Below are positions 40,388-48,748 of a stretch of 64,000 bases of DNA, piece after piece (position 1 is the first letter of the stretch; the number at the start of each line of letters is the position of its first letter). The position numbers were made by a program, and so were the translations under genes. The notes beneath the pieces were generated by a model. It saw nothing but the letters and a program-made list of their open reading frames with translations. It ran no database searches and was not told the DNA's origin. This stretch comes from Bergeyella cardium (GTDB lineage Bacteria > Bacteroidota > Bacteroidia > Flavobacteriales > Weeksellaceae): contig NZ_QYCZ01000001.1 of NCBI RefSeq assembly GCF_003614945.1, forward strand, positions 390,001 to 454,000. The letters are read 5' to 3'.

Positions 40388-40936
40388 TTAGGCTCTAATG
40401 ACTTTAACTCTATTGTCTTTCCAGACTTTGATGATAGATGATGCGGGGTACTTAGCTACCTCCGTTCTATGCCCTTCAGCGATATAATCTACGGCTGATT
40501 TTATCTCAGCGCTGATGTCTGAGAACTTCTGTGGGCTTTTCTCTCCACTGAAATTCGCCGATGTAGAGACTAGCGGGCTTCCTAATTTGGAGATGAGCTT
40601 TCGGCAAAAGTCATCTTTCACCAAACGGATTCCTATGCTGCCGTCTTCTGCTAAGAGCTCTTTGGGGAGTGTTTTAGCTTCTTCATAAACTATGGTAATG
40701 GGCTTCTCGCTAAGGTCAATAATCTGCCACGCCATTTCGGGTACTTCTACTAGACTTTGCAATCTCTGCTCGGTATCTACGAGGATAATCATCGATTTAT
40801 TCTTTTCCCGCTTCTTGATATCAAATACTTTATTAATCGCATCTATATTCATCGCATCACAACCGATACCCCAAATCGTATCCGTAGGGTAGAGTATCGT
40901 ACCGCCATTTTTCAATATCTGAACAATCTCTTGCAT
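40388..40936 (-). CDS. L-threonylcarbamoyladenylate synthase / YciO family
   Basis: A 182-aa protein of the Sua5/YciO/YrdC fold, in most cases making threonylcarbamoyl-AMP for the t6A modification of ANN-decoding tRNAs. Motifs are 'GGTILYPTDTIWGIGCDA', 'KKREKNKSMIIL' (KxR-x-K-S), 'GSIGIRLVKD' and 'GSPLVSTSANFSGEKSP'. I start it at the ATG at 40936; an upstream extension to 41047 would overlap the opposing promoter. It is divergent from the deoxyhypusine-synthase-like gene. Confidence 0.88.
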   Translation of the reverse strand: MQEIVQILKNGGTILYPTDTIWGIGCDAMNIDAINKVFDIKKREKNKSMIILVDTEQRLQSLVEVPEMAWQIIDLSEKPITIVYEEAKTLPKELLAEDGSIGIRLVKDDFCRKLISKLGSPLVSTSANFSGEKSPQKFSDISAEIKSAVDYIAEGHRTEVAKYPASSIIKVWKDNRVKVIRA

Positions 40937-41032
40937 TTTCTGTTCTAACTTTTTCAGCGGGGGCAAAAGTACGGTATTTATTTCAGTCTTTGGAGGGAGC
41001 TTCTGCATCATCTGCATTAATATTATATGATT

Positions 41033-41040
41033 TATCTTTG
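41033..41040 (+). promoter_or_regulatory. -7 box of the deoxyhypusine-synthase-like gene
   Basis: TATCTTTG, with CTG 18 bases upstream in place of TTG. The start codon is 21 bases downstream. Confidence 0.5.
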
Positions 41041-41061
41041 CGACCATTAAATTAAAACGAA

Positions 41062-42036
41062 ATGAACAATAGACCTATTTCAGATTTCCTTGAGAAATAC
41101 TTCTTGCACTTTAATGCCGCTACTCTCGTAGATGCTTCCAAAGCCTATGTAGCCCATTTGAATGATGGAGGTAAGATGATGATTACCCTCGCGGGAGCGA
41201 TGTCTACCGCAGAGCTTGGGAAAATCCTTGCAGAAATGATTCGTCAGGATAAAGTACAAATCATCTCCTGTACGGGAGCAAACTTAGAGGAAGATGTGAT
41301 GAACCTCGTGGCACACTCCCACTACAAGCGCGTGCCCAACTACCGAGACCTGACCCCAGAGCAGGAAAGAGAGCTGCTCGATAACCACTTTAACAGAGTA
41401 ACCGATACCTGCATCCCCGAAGAAGAAGCCTTCCGAAGACTGCAAAAGCACCTCGAAGATGTGTGGCAGGCAGCCGAAGAAAAGGGCGAGAGGTATTTTC
41501 CACACGAGTTCCTTTACCAAGTGGTAAATTCTGGCGTACTCGAACAATACTACGAAATAGACCCAAAAGATTCTTGGATAGTCGCTGCTGCTGAGAAGAA
41601 CTTGCCTATCGTATGCCCAGGCTGGGAAGACTCTACTACGGGGAATATCTTCGCCTCTAATGTCATCAAAGGAAAGCTGAAAGCCAGCACCGTAAAATCA
41701 GGGATAGAGTATATGGTATACCTTACCGAATGGTACAGAGCCAACTCAGGAGGTAAAGGCGTAGGCTTTTTCCAAGTGGGAGGAGGAATTGCAGGGGACT
41801 TCCCAATCTGTGTAGTTCCTATGATGTATCAAGACTTGGAGTGGGAAGATGTACCTTTCTGGTCTTACTTCTGCCAGATTTCAGATTCTACTACTTCTTA
41901 TGGTTCCTACTCTGGTGCCGTACCCAACGAAAAAATCACTTGGGGGAAATTAGATGTAGATACCCCAAAATACATCGTAGAGTCTGATGCTACCATCTGT
42001 GCACCCTTAATGTTTACTTATATCTTGGAAGCCTAA
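41062..42036 (+). CDS. Deoxyhypusine synthase-like protein
   Basis: A 324-aa NAD-dependent enzyme of the deoxyhypusine synthase fold. Conserved parts are 'MMITLAGAMSTAELGKIL', 'CTGANLEEDVMN', 'PIVCPGWEDSTTGNIF' and 'EKITWGKLDVDTPKYIVESD' in overlapping pieces. The lysine in 'TWGK' (Lys296) corresponds to the intermediate-forming lysine of eukaryotic enzymes. The 'HHIANAN' segment that carries the catalytic His is replaced by 'GGIAGDFPI'. Bacteria lack eIF5A, so a polyamine role such as homospermidine synthesis is more likely than hypusine synthesis. Single gene with its own promoter and terminator. Confidence 0.85.
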   Translation: MNNRPISDFLEKYFLHFNAATLVDASKAYVAHLNDGGKMMITLAGAMSTAELGKILAEMIRQDKVQIISCTGANLEEDVMNLVAHSHYKRVPNYRDLTPEQERELLDNHFNRVTDTCIPEEEAFRRLQKHLEDVWQAAEEKGERYFPHEFLYQVVNSGVLEQYYEIDPKDSWIVAAAEKNLPIVCPGWEDSTTGNIFASNVIKGKLKASTVKSGIEYMVYLTEWYRANSGGKGVGFFQVGGGIAGDFPICVVPMMYQDLEWEDVPFWSYFCQISDSTTSYGSYSGAVPNEKITWGKLDVDTPKYIVESDATICAPLMFTYILEA

Positions 42037-42068
42037 GGTAGCAATTGGCTTTTGGCTATAACAAATGA

Positions 42069-42104
42069 TTAGTGGGCGCCACATAGGGCGCCCACTAATC
42101 TGTT
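42069..42104. terminator. Terminator between the DHS-like gene and the BspA-like lipoprotein gene
   Basis: TTAGTGGGCGCC and GGCGCCCACTAA form a perfect 12-bp stem with a six-base loop, followed by TCTGTTTAA. The genes converge here. Confidence 0.75.
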
Positions 42105-42125
42105 TAATAAAGTTTATGTACTTTT

Positions 42126-42893
42126 TTACTTTATTTTGAATATTTTACCTTTATAGGCACTCCAATTTTTTGCATTTTCATAATCCGCTACTTCGGGTAC
42201 AAAAATACTTCCTATTGAGGTGCCATAAAATGCCCAGTCTCCTAGTGTAGGGGGCTCCTTTCTGTGAATGGTTATGGTATTTAAGCTATTGCAATTTTGA
42301 AATGCGCTATCCCCAATAGAAGTTAGGCTTGCAGGTAGACTGATTGAGGTAAGTGATGAACAGTCCCAAAAAGCTTCGTTTCCTATTGTTGCTAATTGAG
42401 TAGAAAAGTTTATACTTTTTAAGCTTGTACACTTCTCAAAAGCTCCTGTATTAATAGTCGTCACATTTTTAAGGTCAATAGAGGCAAGAGCGGTACATTG
42501 TTTAAAAGTTCTCTCTAAAATTGTTGTAAATTTATCAGGAAATGTTATGCTTTCCAGTTTTGAACATTCATTAAATGCCTCATCTTCAAGGTGAGTAAGA
42601 TTTTCAGGAAGGATGATACTTTTAAGTTTAGGATGTTTTCTAAATACTCCTGTATATCGGTCATTGTTATCTATGCTGGTAATTTTGCCTAATACTGGGT
42701 CATCTTTAAGATTTAAATCAGTTGTATTCTCATTTTTCCAGGCGATTAGGGTTGTGCCATCGGCACTTAGTTGGTAATCCGATGCTGGAATTACAGGTCG
42801 TTGTTCCTGTGTTGGGTCATCATTTCGTGAACAGTTCACTACTGTAGCAGATAGCACTAATGCTGATACTGCCATTAAAAGGTACTTTTTCAT
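42126..42893 (-). CDS. BspA-type leucine-rich-repeat lipoprotein
   Basis: A 255-aa lipoprotein: signal 'MKKYLLMAVSALVLSATVVN' then Cys21. From about residue 90 to 225 there are six or so BspA-type LRR_5 repeats with the pattern 'L.SI.LP..L..I...AF..C..L' (for example 'SLTSISLPASLTSIGDSAF'). Such repeats bind proteins on the cell surface in related species. It is 340 bases from the next gene upstream and may be monocistronic. Confidence 0.88.
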   Translation of the reverse strand: MKKYLLMAVSALVLSATVVNCSRNDDPTQEQRPVIPASDYQLSADGTTLIAWKNENTTDLNLKDDPVLGKITSIDNNDRYTGVFRKHPKLKSIILPENLTHLEDEAFNECSKLESITFPDKFTTILERTFKQCTALASIDLKNVTTINTGAFEKCTSLKSINFSTQLATIGNEAFWDCSSLTSISLPASLTSIGDSAFQNCNSLNTITIHRKEPPTLGDWAFYGTSIGSIFVPEVADYENAKNWSAYKGKIFKIK

Positions 42894-43173
42894 TAAAAAA
42901 AATTAAATTGAGAGCCTACTCTTTTCAGGATTTTCGGCTTCCTCCTATTATTAACTTTCTTGTTTTGATATTAAATTCTTGGTTTATTAATTCCAAAATT
43001 TTAGCTTATAAATTTGCCAAATATAAGTCTTTTTTATATAGTTGATATAATTATGATATTTATCATTATTAGGTATTTACATTTATTGTCTACTATATAT
43101 TGCTAAGATGCTATATTAGTGAGCTTACTGTTAGAAGCTATAAGCTAAAAGCCAGAAGCCATCAGCTTTTTTA
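42894..43173. other. Gene-free stretch with GCTAAAAGCCAGAAGCC tract
   Basis: Mostly A+T-rich. It holds a minus-strand TATATTTG box (43018-43025) that could start the lipoprotein transcript, and a TAAGCTAAAAGCCAGAAGCC tract (43141-43160) of the dispersed family, next to AGCTTTTTTATT. No gene or RNA recognised. Confidence 0.4.
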
Positions 43174-43203
43174 TTGTGTATGTAATAAAAAAAACTATAT
43201 TTG
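43174..43203 (+). promoter_or_regulatory. Promoter of the first POT transporter gene
   Basis: TTG at 43174-43176, 19 bases, TATATTTG at 43196-43203: exact consensus, 30 bases before the start codon. Confidence 0.75.
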
Positions 43204-43233
43204 TCCGCTTTTAAATAAGAAAAAGAAGAAATA

Positions 43234-44640
43234 ATGGAAACAGTAGTAAAGAAAAAAGGACACCCGAAAGGATTATACCTCCTGTTCTTCACAGAAATGT
43301 GGGAGAGGTTTTCGTATTATGGAATGAGAGCGATCCTTACATTTTACCTTACAGCAAAATTCATAGAAGGCGGCCTTGAGATGGATGAAGTACCCGCTAT
43401 GGCACTCTATGGTAACTTTGCTGGGCTTGTATATTTTACTCCCCTTATTGGAGGATGGCTTGCAGATAAATATCTGGGGAAAAGACTTTCCATAACGATT
43501 GGAGGAGTTACAATGATGCTGGGGCAGTTTACTCTGTTTGCCATCAATACACAGGTGGGGCTTTATCTTGGACTTTTTCTTTTAATTATAGGGAATGGGT
43601 TCTTTAAGCCGAATATCTCTACTTTAGTAGGAGGTCTGTATAAAGATGGTGATGAGAGGAGAGACTCAGCGTTTTCTATTTTCTATATGGGAATAAACCT
43701 CGGGGCATTGTTTGCACCGATTGTGATAGGATACCTGACAGAGGACTATTTTGCAACAACTAATGCAGATGGAAGTATTGCGTATGGGTATAAATATGGG
43801 TTCTTAGCTGCTGGTTTAGGAATGCTTTTGGGGCAGCTGATATTTAATCTATTTGCGCAGAGATTCCTTGGAGACCTCGGTAAGAAGCCTGTGGGGAAAG
43901 TATCGGCAGTGGTAGACGAGACCCAGCTTTCTAAAAACCCTGAAACGGGGGAAATCCTTACCTCAGCACAAGAGAAACAGCGTATATCTGTAATTCTTAT
44001 TCTATTAATATTCGCAACTTTCTTCTGGGCAGGCTTTGAGCAGGCGGGTTCCTCACTATCTTTATATACAAAGAATTTTATTAATAGAGAGGTACATATC
44101 CCTTTCTTTGAAGAATTTACTGTTCCTTCCGCTTGGTTCCAGTCGGTTAATCCATTCTTTATCGTTACTCTTGCTCCTCTATTTAGTATCTTCTGGGGCA
44201 CGAAGCTCGGAAAGAGTATTTCTACGCCAGTGAAAATGGGAATAGGGATGATTATCCTCGGGATAGGCTTCTGGTTTATGCTGGGAGCGGTTTATGAAAG
44301 AGCAGCGAATGGAGATATTAATGATACAGCAAATAAAGCAGCGATGATGTGGCTTATCCTTACTTATTTCTTCCATACGATTGGGGAGCTCAGCCTTTCA
44401 CCAGTGGGCTTATCGGTAGTTACAAAGCTCTCCCCACCAAAGCTCGCATCAGTACTTATGGCAGTATGGATGCTTTCTTCTTCGCTAGCTAATATTATAG
44501 GAGGCTATATTGCGGGGCTGGTATCAAAACTCGGTGCAGGTGAGGTGTTCACTTATATCTCTGGCTTTGTAATGATATGCGGTCTCTTGCTGATACTCCT
44601 CAATAGACCTATTCGCAAGCTGATGCACGGTGTGAAATAA
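43234..44640 (+). CDS. POT (PTR2) family peptide/proton symporter 1
   Basis: A 468-aa inner-membrane transporter of the proton-coupled oligopeptide family, importing di- and tripeptides. The family motif ExxERFxYYG is present in 'TEMWERFSYYGMRAIL', followed by 'GWLADKYLGKRLSI' and the PTR2 signature 'GNGFFKPNISTLVGGLY'. About twelve to fourteen hydrophobic helices can be counted. It is followed 75 bases later by a second POT gene in the same direction, with a terminator in between. Confidence 0.93.
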   Translation: METVVKKKGHPKGLYLLFFTEMWERFSYYGMRAILTFYLTAKFIEGGLEMDEVPAMALYGNFAGLVYFTPLIGGWLADKYLGKRLSITIGGVTMMLGQFTLFAINTQVGLYLGLFLLIIGNGFFKPNISTLVGGLYKDGDERRDSAFSIFYMGINLGALFAPIVIGYLTEDYFATTNADGSIAYGYKYGFLAAGLGMLLGQLIFNLFAQRFLGDLGKKPVGKVSAVVDETQLSKNPETGEILTSAQEKQRISVILILLIFATFFWAGFEQAGSSLSLYTKNFINREVHIPFFEEFTVPSAWFQSVNPFFIVTLAPLFSIFWGTKLGKSISTPVKMGIGMIILGIGFWFMLGAVYERAANGDINDTANKAAMMWLILTYFFHTIGELSLSPVGLSVVTKLSPPKLASVLMAVWMLSSSLANIIGGYIAGLVSKLGAGEVFTYISGFVMICGLLLILLNRPIRKLMHGVK

Positions 44641-44670
44641 TGGCAGAGCGGATTATTTAATAAGATTTTA

Positions 44671-44714
44671 TACATTTGCGAGGTTGTTTTCTCTAATGAA
44701 GGCAACCTCTTTTT
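44671..44714 (+). terminator. -7 box and terminator hairpin abutting the second POT start codon
   Basis: TACATTTG (44671-44678) is followed at once by GAGGTTG (44680-44686), pairing with CAACCTC (44703-44709), and a T5 run ending one base before the ATG at 44716. The hairpin is a plausible terminator for the first POT gene. If the box is a promoter, the hairpin sits in the leader of the second. Confidence 0.6.
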
Positions 44715-44715
44715 A

Positions 44716-46227
44716 ATGTATACACTGGAAAAAGTACAAAACTTCAAAGGTAAATATCCTGTACAGATATGGAGCCTCTTCTTCTCTGAGATGTGGGAGA
44801 GGTTCTGCTTCTACGGTATGCGAGGGATGCTCGTATTCTTTATGGTACATCAGCTGAATTTTAATGAGAAAGAAGCTACCTTACAATACGGCGCTACCCA
44901 AGCCTTTGTATATGCTTTTACCTTTATAGGTGGGCTGTTTGCAGATAAGATTCTCGGTTTTAGGAAATCCTTGTTCTGGGGCGGTATTATGATGATTGTT
45001 GGGAGCGCCCTCCTCGCAGTTGATCCTCATACCTTTTTCTTTCTTGGGCTGTCGTTTATTATCATAGGTACAGGTTTCTTTAAACCGAATATCTCTACCA
45101 TCGTAGGGAAACTCTACCGAGATGATGATGACAGGCGAGATGCAGGCTTCTCACTCTTCTATGCGGGGATAAACCTTGGAGCATTCCTCGGAGGGTATAT
45201 CTGTGTAGCGATTGGTAAAGGATATATGCTTGCTTCTGTTATAGAAGAAGCCTACCGCTGGAATGTAGCCTTTGGGCTCACTGCGGTTGTAATGGTCGTT
45301 AGCCTGATTAATTTCTACTTTACCCGACAGAAGCTCGGACCTATAGGTCTTGCACCTGGCAACCCCGATGCCATAGTAAAAACGAAGCCCCTACCGAAGT
45401 GGTCTGAATATGCGGTATATCTGCTTACACTGGTTTTTATACCCGTTATCCAGATAATGGTGTCTAACCCAGAATATACCGATTACTTTATGTATACGAT
45501 TGGGCCACTTACGCTCATCTATCTTTTCGTTGAGATGAGGTTCGTCTCCAAAGTAGAGCGAAATAAGCTCTGGGCAGCATTGATATTCATTCTCTTTTCG
45601 ATTATCTTTTGGGGGATATATGAGCAGAGCGGAGGCTCTCTCAGCATCTTTGCGGCTAAAAACTTAAATGATAATTTGCTGGGGATTACAGTTGACCCTA
45701 ATGGAGTAAATAATTCTGCAATATCTTTCTTTATTATAGCCTTAGCGCCTGTATTGGGATTGCTTTGGTTGTGGCTAAGCAAGAAAAAGATAGAAATTAA
45801 CTCGATTATAAAATTCGGTTTAGGCTTTATCTTCCTTGGGCTTGGCTATTATGTACTCTTCGCTACGAGGTTCTTTGCCATAGATGGGAAAAGCTCATTG
45901 GATATATTTACGATAGCACTGCTTGTTATTGCATTGGGAGAATTGTTCCTTTCCCCTATCGGGCTTTCTATTATGACGAAGCTATCCCCCGAGAAGTTGC
46001 AAGGTATTATGATGGGGATGTGGTTCCTTGCATCTGCATACGGAGAGTATGTAGCAGGGCTCATCGGGGCAAACCTTGCTCAAGCAGATGAAAATGCTTC
46101 GGCAGTGGTGAGCTTAGCTGCCTATACCGATGGCTACAAAACACTCGGAATATACGCTCTTATTGCGGGTGTGGTACTCATTTTGCTATCACCGTTTATC
46201 AAAAAACTAATGCAGGAAGTACAATAG
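44716..46227 (+). CDS. POT (PTR2) family peptide/proton symporter 2
   Basis: A 503-aa second POT transporter, clearly a paralogue of the first: 'SEMWERFCFYGMRGML', 'GGLFADKILGFRKSL' and 'GTGFFKPNISTIVGKLYRDD'. It is longer, with a larger loop around 190-230. Two POT genes in tandem suggest peptide use as a carbon and nitrogen source, in line with the secreted protease. No ribosome-site-like purine run is visible before the ATG because the terminator T-run is there. Confidence 0.93.
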   Translation: MYTLEKVQNFKGKYPVQIWSLFFSEMWERFCFYGMRGMLVFFMVHQLNFNEKEATLQYGATQAFVYAFTFIGGLFADKILGFRKSLFWGGIMMIVGSALLAVDPHTFFFLGLSFIIIGTGFFKPNISTIVGKLYRDDDDRRDAGFSLFYAGINLGAFLGGYICVAIGKGYMLASVIEEAYRWNVAFGLTAVVMVVSLINFYFTRQKLGPIGLAPGNPDAIVKTKPLPKWSEYAVYLLTLVFIPVIQIMVSNPEYTDYFMYTIGPLTLIYLFVEMRFVSKVERNKLWAALIFILFSIIFWGIYEQSGGSLSIFAAKNLNDNLLGITVDPNGVNNSAISFFIIALAPVLGLLWLWLSKKKIEINSIIKFGLGFIFLGLGYYVLFATRFFAIDGKSSLDIFTIALLVIALGELFLSPIGLSIMTKLSPEKLQGIMMGMWFLASAYGEYVAGLIGANLAQADENASAVVSLAAYTDGYKTLGIYALIAGVVLILLSPFIKKLMQEVQ

Positions 46228-46263
46228 TTGTACTTTAATACTTAATAAATCAATATCAAAACG

Positions 46264-46800
46264 ATGAATAAACTCGTATTAATTCTATCTCTGATACTTG
46301 CACAGCTCTCATCAGCCCAAAGTATCAAGTGGATGACCTTTGACGAAGCCGTAAAAGCACAGGAAAAGAGCCCTAAGAAAATATTGGTAGATATATATGC
46401 CGATTGGTGCGGTCCGTGCAAGATAATGGCAAGCACAACCTTTACCCATCCCGAAATTGTGAAGCTCATTAATGAGAACTTCTATCCTGTGAAATTCAAT
46501 GCCGAAGGTGCAGAAACAGTGCATTACAAAGGAGTAGCTTTTGCAAATCCTAACTTCCGAAAAAATACCTCTGGAAGGAATACAATACACGAATTCACCC
46601 GATTTATGGGGATATACAGCTATCCGACCATTGCTTTCTTTGATGCTAAGCAAGACCTCATTACCAACCTGAGAGGAGCACTTACCGCTAAGGAAATAGA
46701 GCCGTATCTTACCTTTATAAAAGATGAAGAGTATAAGAAAGTTTCTACAAAAGAGCAGTGGGAAAAATATCAACGAAGCTTTAAATCAAAAATCAAATAA
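46264..46800 (+). CDS. Exported thioredoxin-family protein
   Basis: A 178-aa protein with a signal peptide (MNKLVLILSLILAQLSSAQ) and a thioredoxin fold carrying the WCGPC active site ('VDIYADWCGPCKIMASTTF') and 'IYSYPTIAFFD' (cis-Pro). The insert between them ('FANPNFRKNTSGRNTIHEF') is longer than in classical thioredoxin, as in DUF255/SoxW-like proteins. Probably a periplasmic reductant. First of three thioredoxin-fold genes in a row. Confidence 0.88.
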   Translation: MNKLVLILSLILAQLSSAQSIKWMTFDEAVKAQEKSPKKILVDIYADWCGPCKIMASTTFTHPEIVKLINENFYPVKFNAEGAETVHYKGVAFANPNFRKNTSGRNTIHEFTRFMGIYSYPTIAFFDAKQDLITNLRGALTAKEIEPYLTFIKDEEYKKVSTKEQWEKYQRSFKSKIK

Positions 46801-46833
46801 TAAATAATCTTAAACCCAAAAAATAAATAAACT

Positions 46834-47403
46834 ATGAGTATTAAACAGTATTGGGACAAGGCAGTTTCATTTAGCGAATACCTAAAAGATGCAGAAGAAA
46901 AACTCAACAATCCTAAAAACCAAGACGAAGTAGATAAAAAACAATACTATGAGCTCGCTCTGCAAAGGATGAATAGAGCGATTAAGACCTTTAAGAAATC
47001 AGAGGAAGATGTACAGGCTCTTAAAAACAAAAATTTCAAAGGTAAAATCCTTATCATCACCGAGGCGTGGTGCGGAGATTCCAGCCAGAGTGCTCCTGTC
47101 ATCAACCAGTTTTTTGAGGGAGAAAATGAAGTGAGATTCTTCTATCGCGATTCCGACCACTCCTTGATAGACCAATTCCTCACCAACGGTGCACAAGCAA
47201 TTCCAAAGGTGCTCATTCTCAATGAAGATGATGAGGTTATCAATACTTGGGGACCAAGACCCGCTTATGGCGTAGAACTCCTTAAAAAGTTTAAGGCAGA
47301 CCCAGAAAACTACCCTCGTGAGCAGTTTTATAACGACCTTCAGGTTTATTACGCGAAGAACAAAGGTAAAGACACTATTGCCGAGATTTTAGATCTGATT
47401 TAA
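46834..47403 (+). CDS. Cytoplasmic thioredoxin-like protein with CxxS motif
   Basis: A 189-aa protein with no signal peptide. The thioredoxin fold has 'ITEAWCGDSSQSAPVINQF': the second active-site Cys is Ser (C-G-D-S), and 'GAQAIPKVLILNEDDEV' provides the cis-Pro. This matches the Thioredoxin_9 type of Firmicutes and Bacteroidota. A monothiol site suggests binding or glutathionyl-type chemistry rather than dithiol reduction. 33 bases after the previous gene. Confidence 0.85.
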   Translation: MSIKQYWDKAVSFSEYLKDAEEKLNNPKNQDEVDKKQYYELALQRMNRAIKTFKKSEEDVQALKNKNFKGKILIITEAWCGDSSQSAPVINQFFEGENEVRFFYRDSDHSLIDQFLTNGAQAIPKVLILNEDDEVINTWGPRPAYGVELLKKFKADPENYPREQFYNDLQVYYAKNKGKDTIAEILDLI

Positions 47404-47425
47404 TATCAAACCACCATAAAAAGAA

Positions 47426-47470
47426 CCAAGGATGAGGGATATATTTCCTTTTTCTTGGCTCTTTTCTTTT
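47426..47470 (+). terminator. Terminator after the CxxS protein gene
   Basis: CCAAGGATGAGG and CCTTTTTCTTGG pair with one mismatch and two G-U around a nine-base loop, followed by CTCTTTTCTTTT. It ends about 12 bases before the next ATG. Confidence 0.55.
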
Positions 47471-47481
47471 ATTCCAAGCCT

Positions 47482-48021
47482 ATGAAAAAGAATATTCTGT
47501 ACGCTATTATTGCACTTATCATCGCTATTGTATTCCTCGTACCCTCTGTGAGGGAAAAACTTCAAGAGCTCTTTCTCCCCATAGCCAAAGTTCAGGAAGC
47601 TGTAAGCATTTCAGCCGACGATTATAATATCTCATTAAAAGGTATTAATACCCCCAATGCCAATTTGGCAGACTTTAAAGATGAAATGCTCTTCCTCAAC
47701 TTCTGGGGCACTTGGTGCCCTCCGTGTAGGCAAGAGTGGGGCAGCATACAAAAACTCTATGAGGCTAAAAAGGATAAACTCAACTTCGTCCTTATCGCAA
47801 TGCAAGATGAAGAGCCTGCCGTACGCAAGTTTTTGGAGGAAAATAAATACACCGCTCCTGTATACATCGCTGAAAGTCCTATTTCCGATAAGCTCCTCCC
47901 GAAATCCTTCCCCACTACTTTTATTATCAGCAATCGGGGACAGATTCTCAAGAAAGAAACAGGCGCCCTTGACTGGAATTCTTCCAATATCCATCAGTTT
48001 ATAGACAACCTTTCTCGCTAA
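47482..48021 (+). CDS. TlpA/ResA-type membrane-anchored thioredoxin
   Basis: A 179-aa protein with an N-terminal membrane anchor (MKKNILYAIIALIIAIVFLV), then a TlpA-like thioredoxin domain with the WCPPC motif ('LNFWGTWCPPCRQEW') and 'PKSFPTTFIISNRGQIL' (cis-Pro). Such proteins reduce cytochrome c or other periplasmic cysteines. The ATG at 47482 is preferred to an earlier non-ATG start because it opens the anchor. Confidence 0.9.
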   Translation: MKKNILYAIIALIIAIVFLVPSVREKLQELFLPIAKVQEAVSISADDYNISLKGINTPNANLADFKDEMLFLNFWGTWCPPCRQEWGSIQKLYEAKKDKLNFVLIAMQDEEPAVRKFLEENKYTAPVYIAESPISDKLLPKSFPTTFIISNRGQILKKETGALDWNSSNIHQFIDNLSR

Positions 48022-48069
48022 AACCTTTGGTATAGATTCTGCTATCTTGCCATCGCTAATCATAATGAA

Positions 48070-48381
48070 ATGAAATATTCAAAACTATACTTGATAAAAC
48101 AAGCCTACAAAAACCGAAAGGAAATAAGGAAAATCCCCAGCCTCTTCCGTATGATAGGGCTTTGGATTAAGGGCGAGTACAAACCCAAAACCCTGAATAT
48201 CCTCCTCCCTTTGCTCGGTATTATCTACATTATCTCTCCGATAGACCTTATTCCTGAGTTTATCCCATTCTTTGGCGTTACGGATGACATTGCTATCCTC
48301 TCACTCTGCCTTTCAAAACTGATGAAAGAGATTAATCGCTTCCATATCTGGTCTCTTAAAACAAATAATACATTAAATTAA
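48070..48381 (+). CDS. YkvA/DUF1232 family protein
   Basis: A 103-aa protein with the DUF1232 motif 'LLGIIYIISPIDLIPEFIPF' and 'GVTDDIAILSLCLSKLM': one or two membrane helices around a D-x-I-P turn. Function unknown. 48 bases after the TlpA-like gene. Confidence 0.88.
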   Translation: MKYSKLYLIKQAYKNRKEIRKIPSLFRMIGLWIKGEYKPKTLNILLPLLGIIYIISPIDLIPEFIPFFGVTDDIAILSLCLSKLMKEINRFHIWSLKTNNTLN

Positions 48382-48384
48382 AAC

Positions 48385-48413
48385 AAAGCCTCTGATTACA
48401 GGGGCTTTTCCTT
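48385..48413 (+). terminator. Terminator after the DUF1232 gene
   Basis: AAGCCTCTG and GGGGCTT pair around ATTACA, followed by TTCCTTTG. It begins four bases after the stop. Confidence 0.6.
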
Positions 48414-48518
48414 TGTAAAATCTCTTAAAGGGTAGTCATTGACTATTAAAAAATCTCCATCAGCTACAGAGTGGGTAGTTATTCTGGCTAAGTGTACTCC
48501 CCACGCAAGTAGGTGTAT

Positions 48519-48736
48519 CACCGGCTACGGCGTATCCATTGGGTTGGTGCTAATTCTGTCGGATAGAAATCTATTTTATTATTAAAAAAATTAAATGCCT
48601 CACCGGCTACGGCGTATCCATTGGGTTGGTACTAATTCCGTTGGATAGAAATCTATTTTATTATTAAAAAAATTAAATGCCTCACCGGCTACGGTGTATC
48701 CGCTGGGTTGGTGCTAATTCCGTCGGCTGGAAGCCG
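48519..48736. repeat. 82-bp tandem repeat upstream of miaA, about 2.7 units
   Basis: Units start at 48519, 48601 and 48683, each opening CACCGGCTACGG and containing GGGTTGGT, CTAATTC and TCTATTTTATTATTAAAA. The third unit breaks off at the miaA -7 box. The opening motif is the reverse complement of the CCGTAGCCGGTG core of the dispersed REP-like family. No gene seen here. Confidence 0.8.
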
Positions 48737-48744
48737 TATATTTG
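48737..48744 (+). promoter_or_regulatory. miaA -7 box, four bases before the start codon
   Basis: TATATTTG ends at 48744 and the GTG start is at 48749, so the transcript is predicted to be leaderless or nearly so. The closest upstream TTG (48708-48710) is 26 bases away, longer than usual. The box comes after the last 82-bp unit. Confidence 0.5.
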
Positions 48745-48748
48745 TGGG

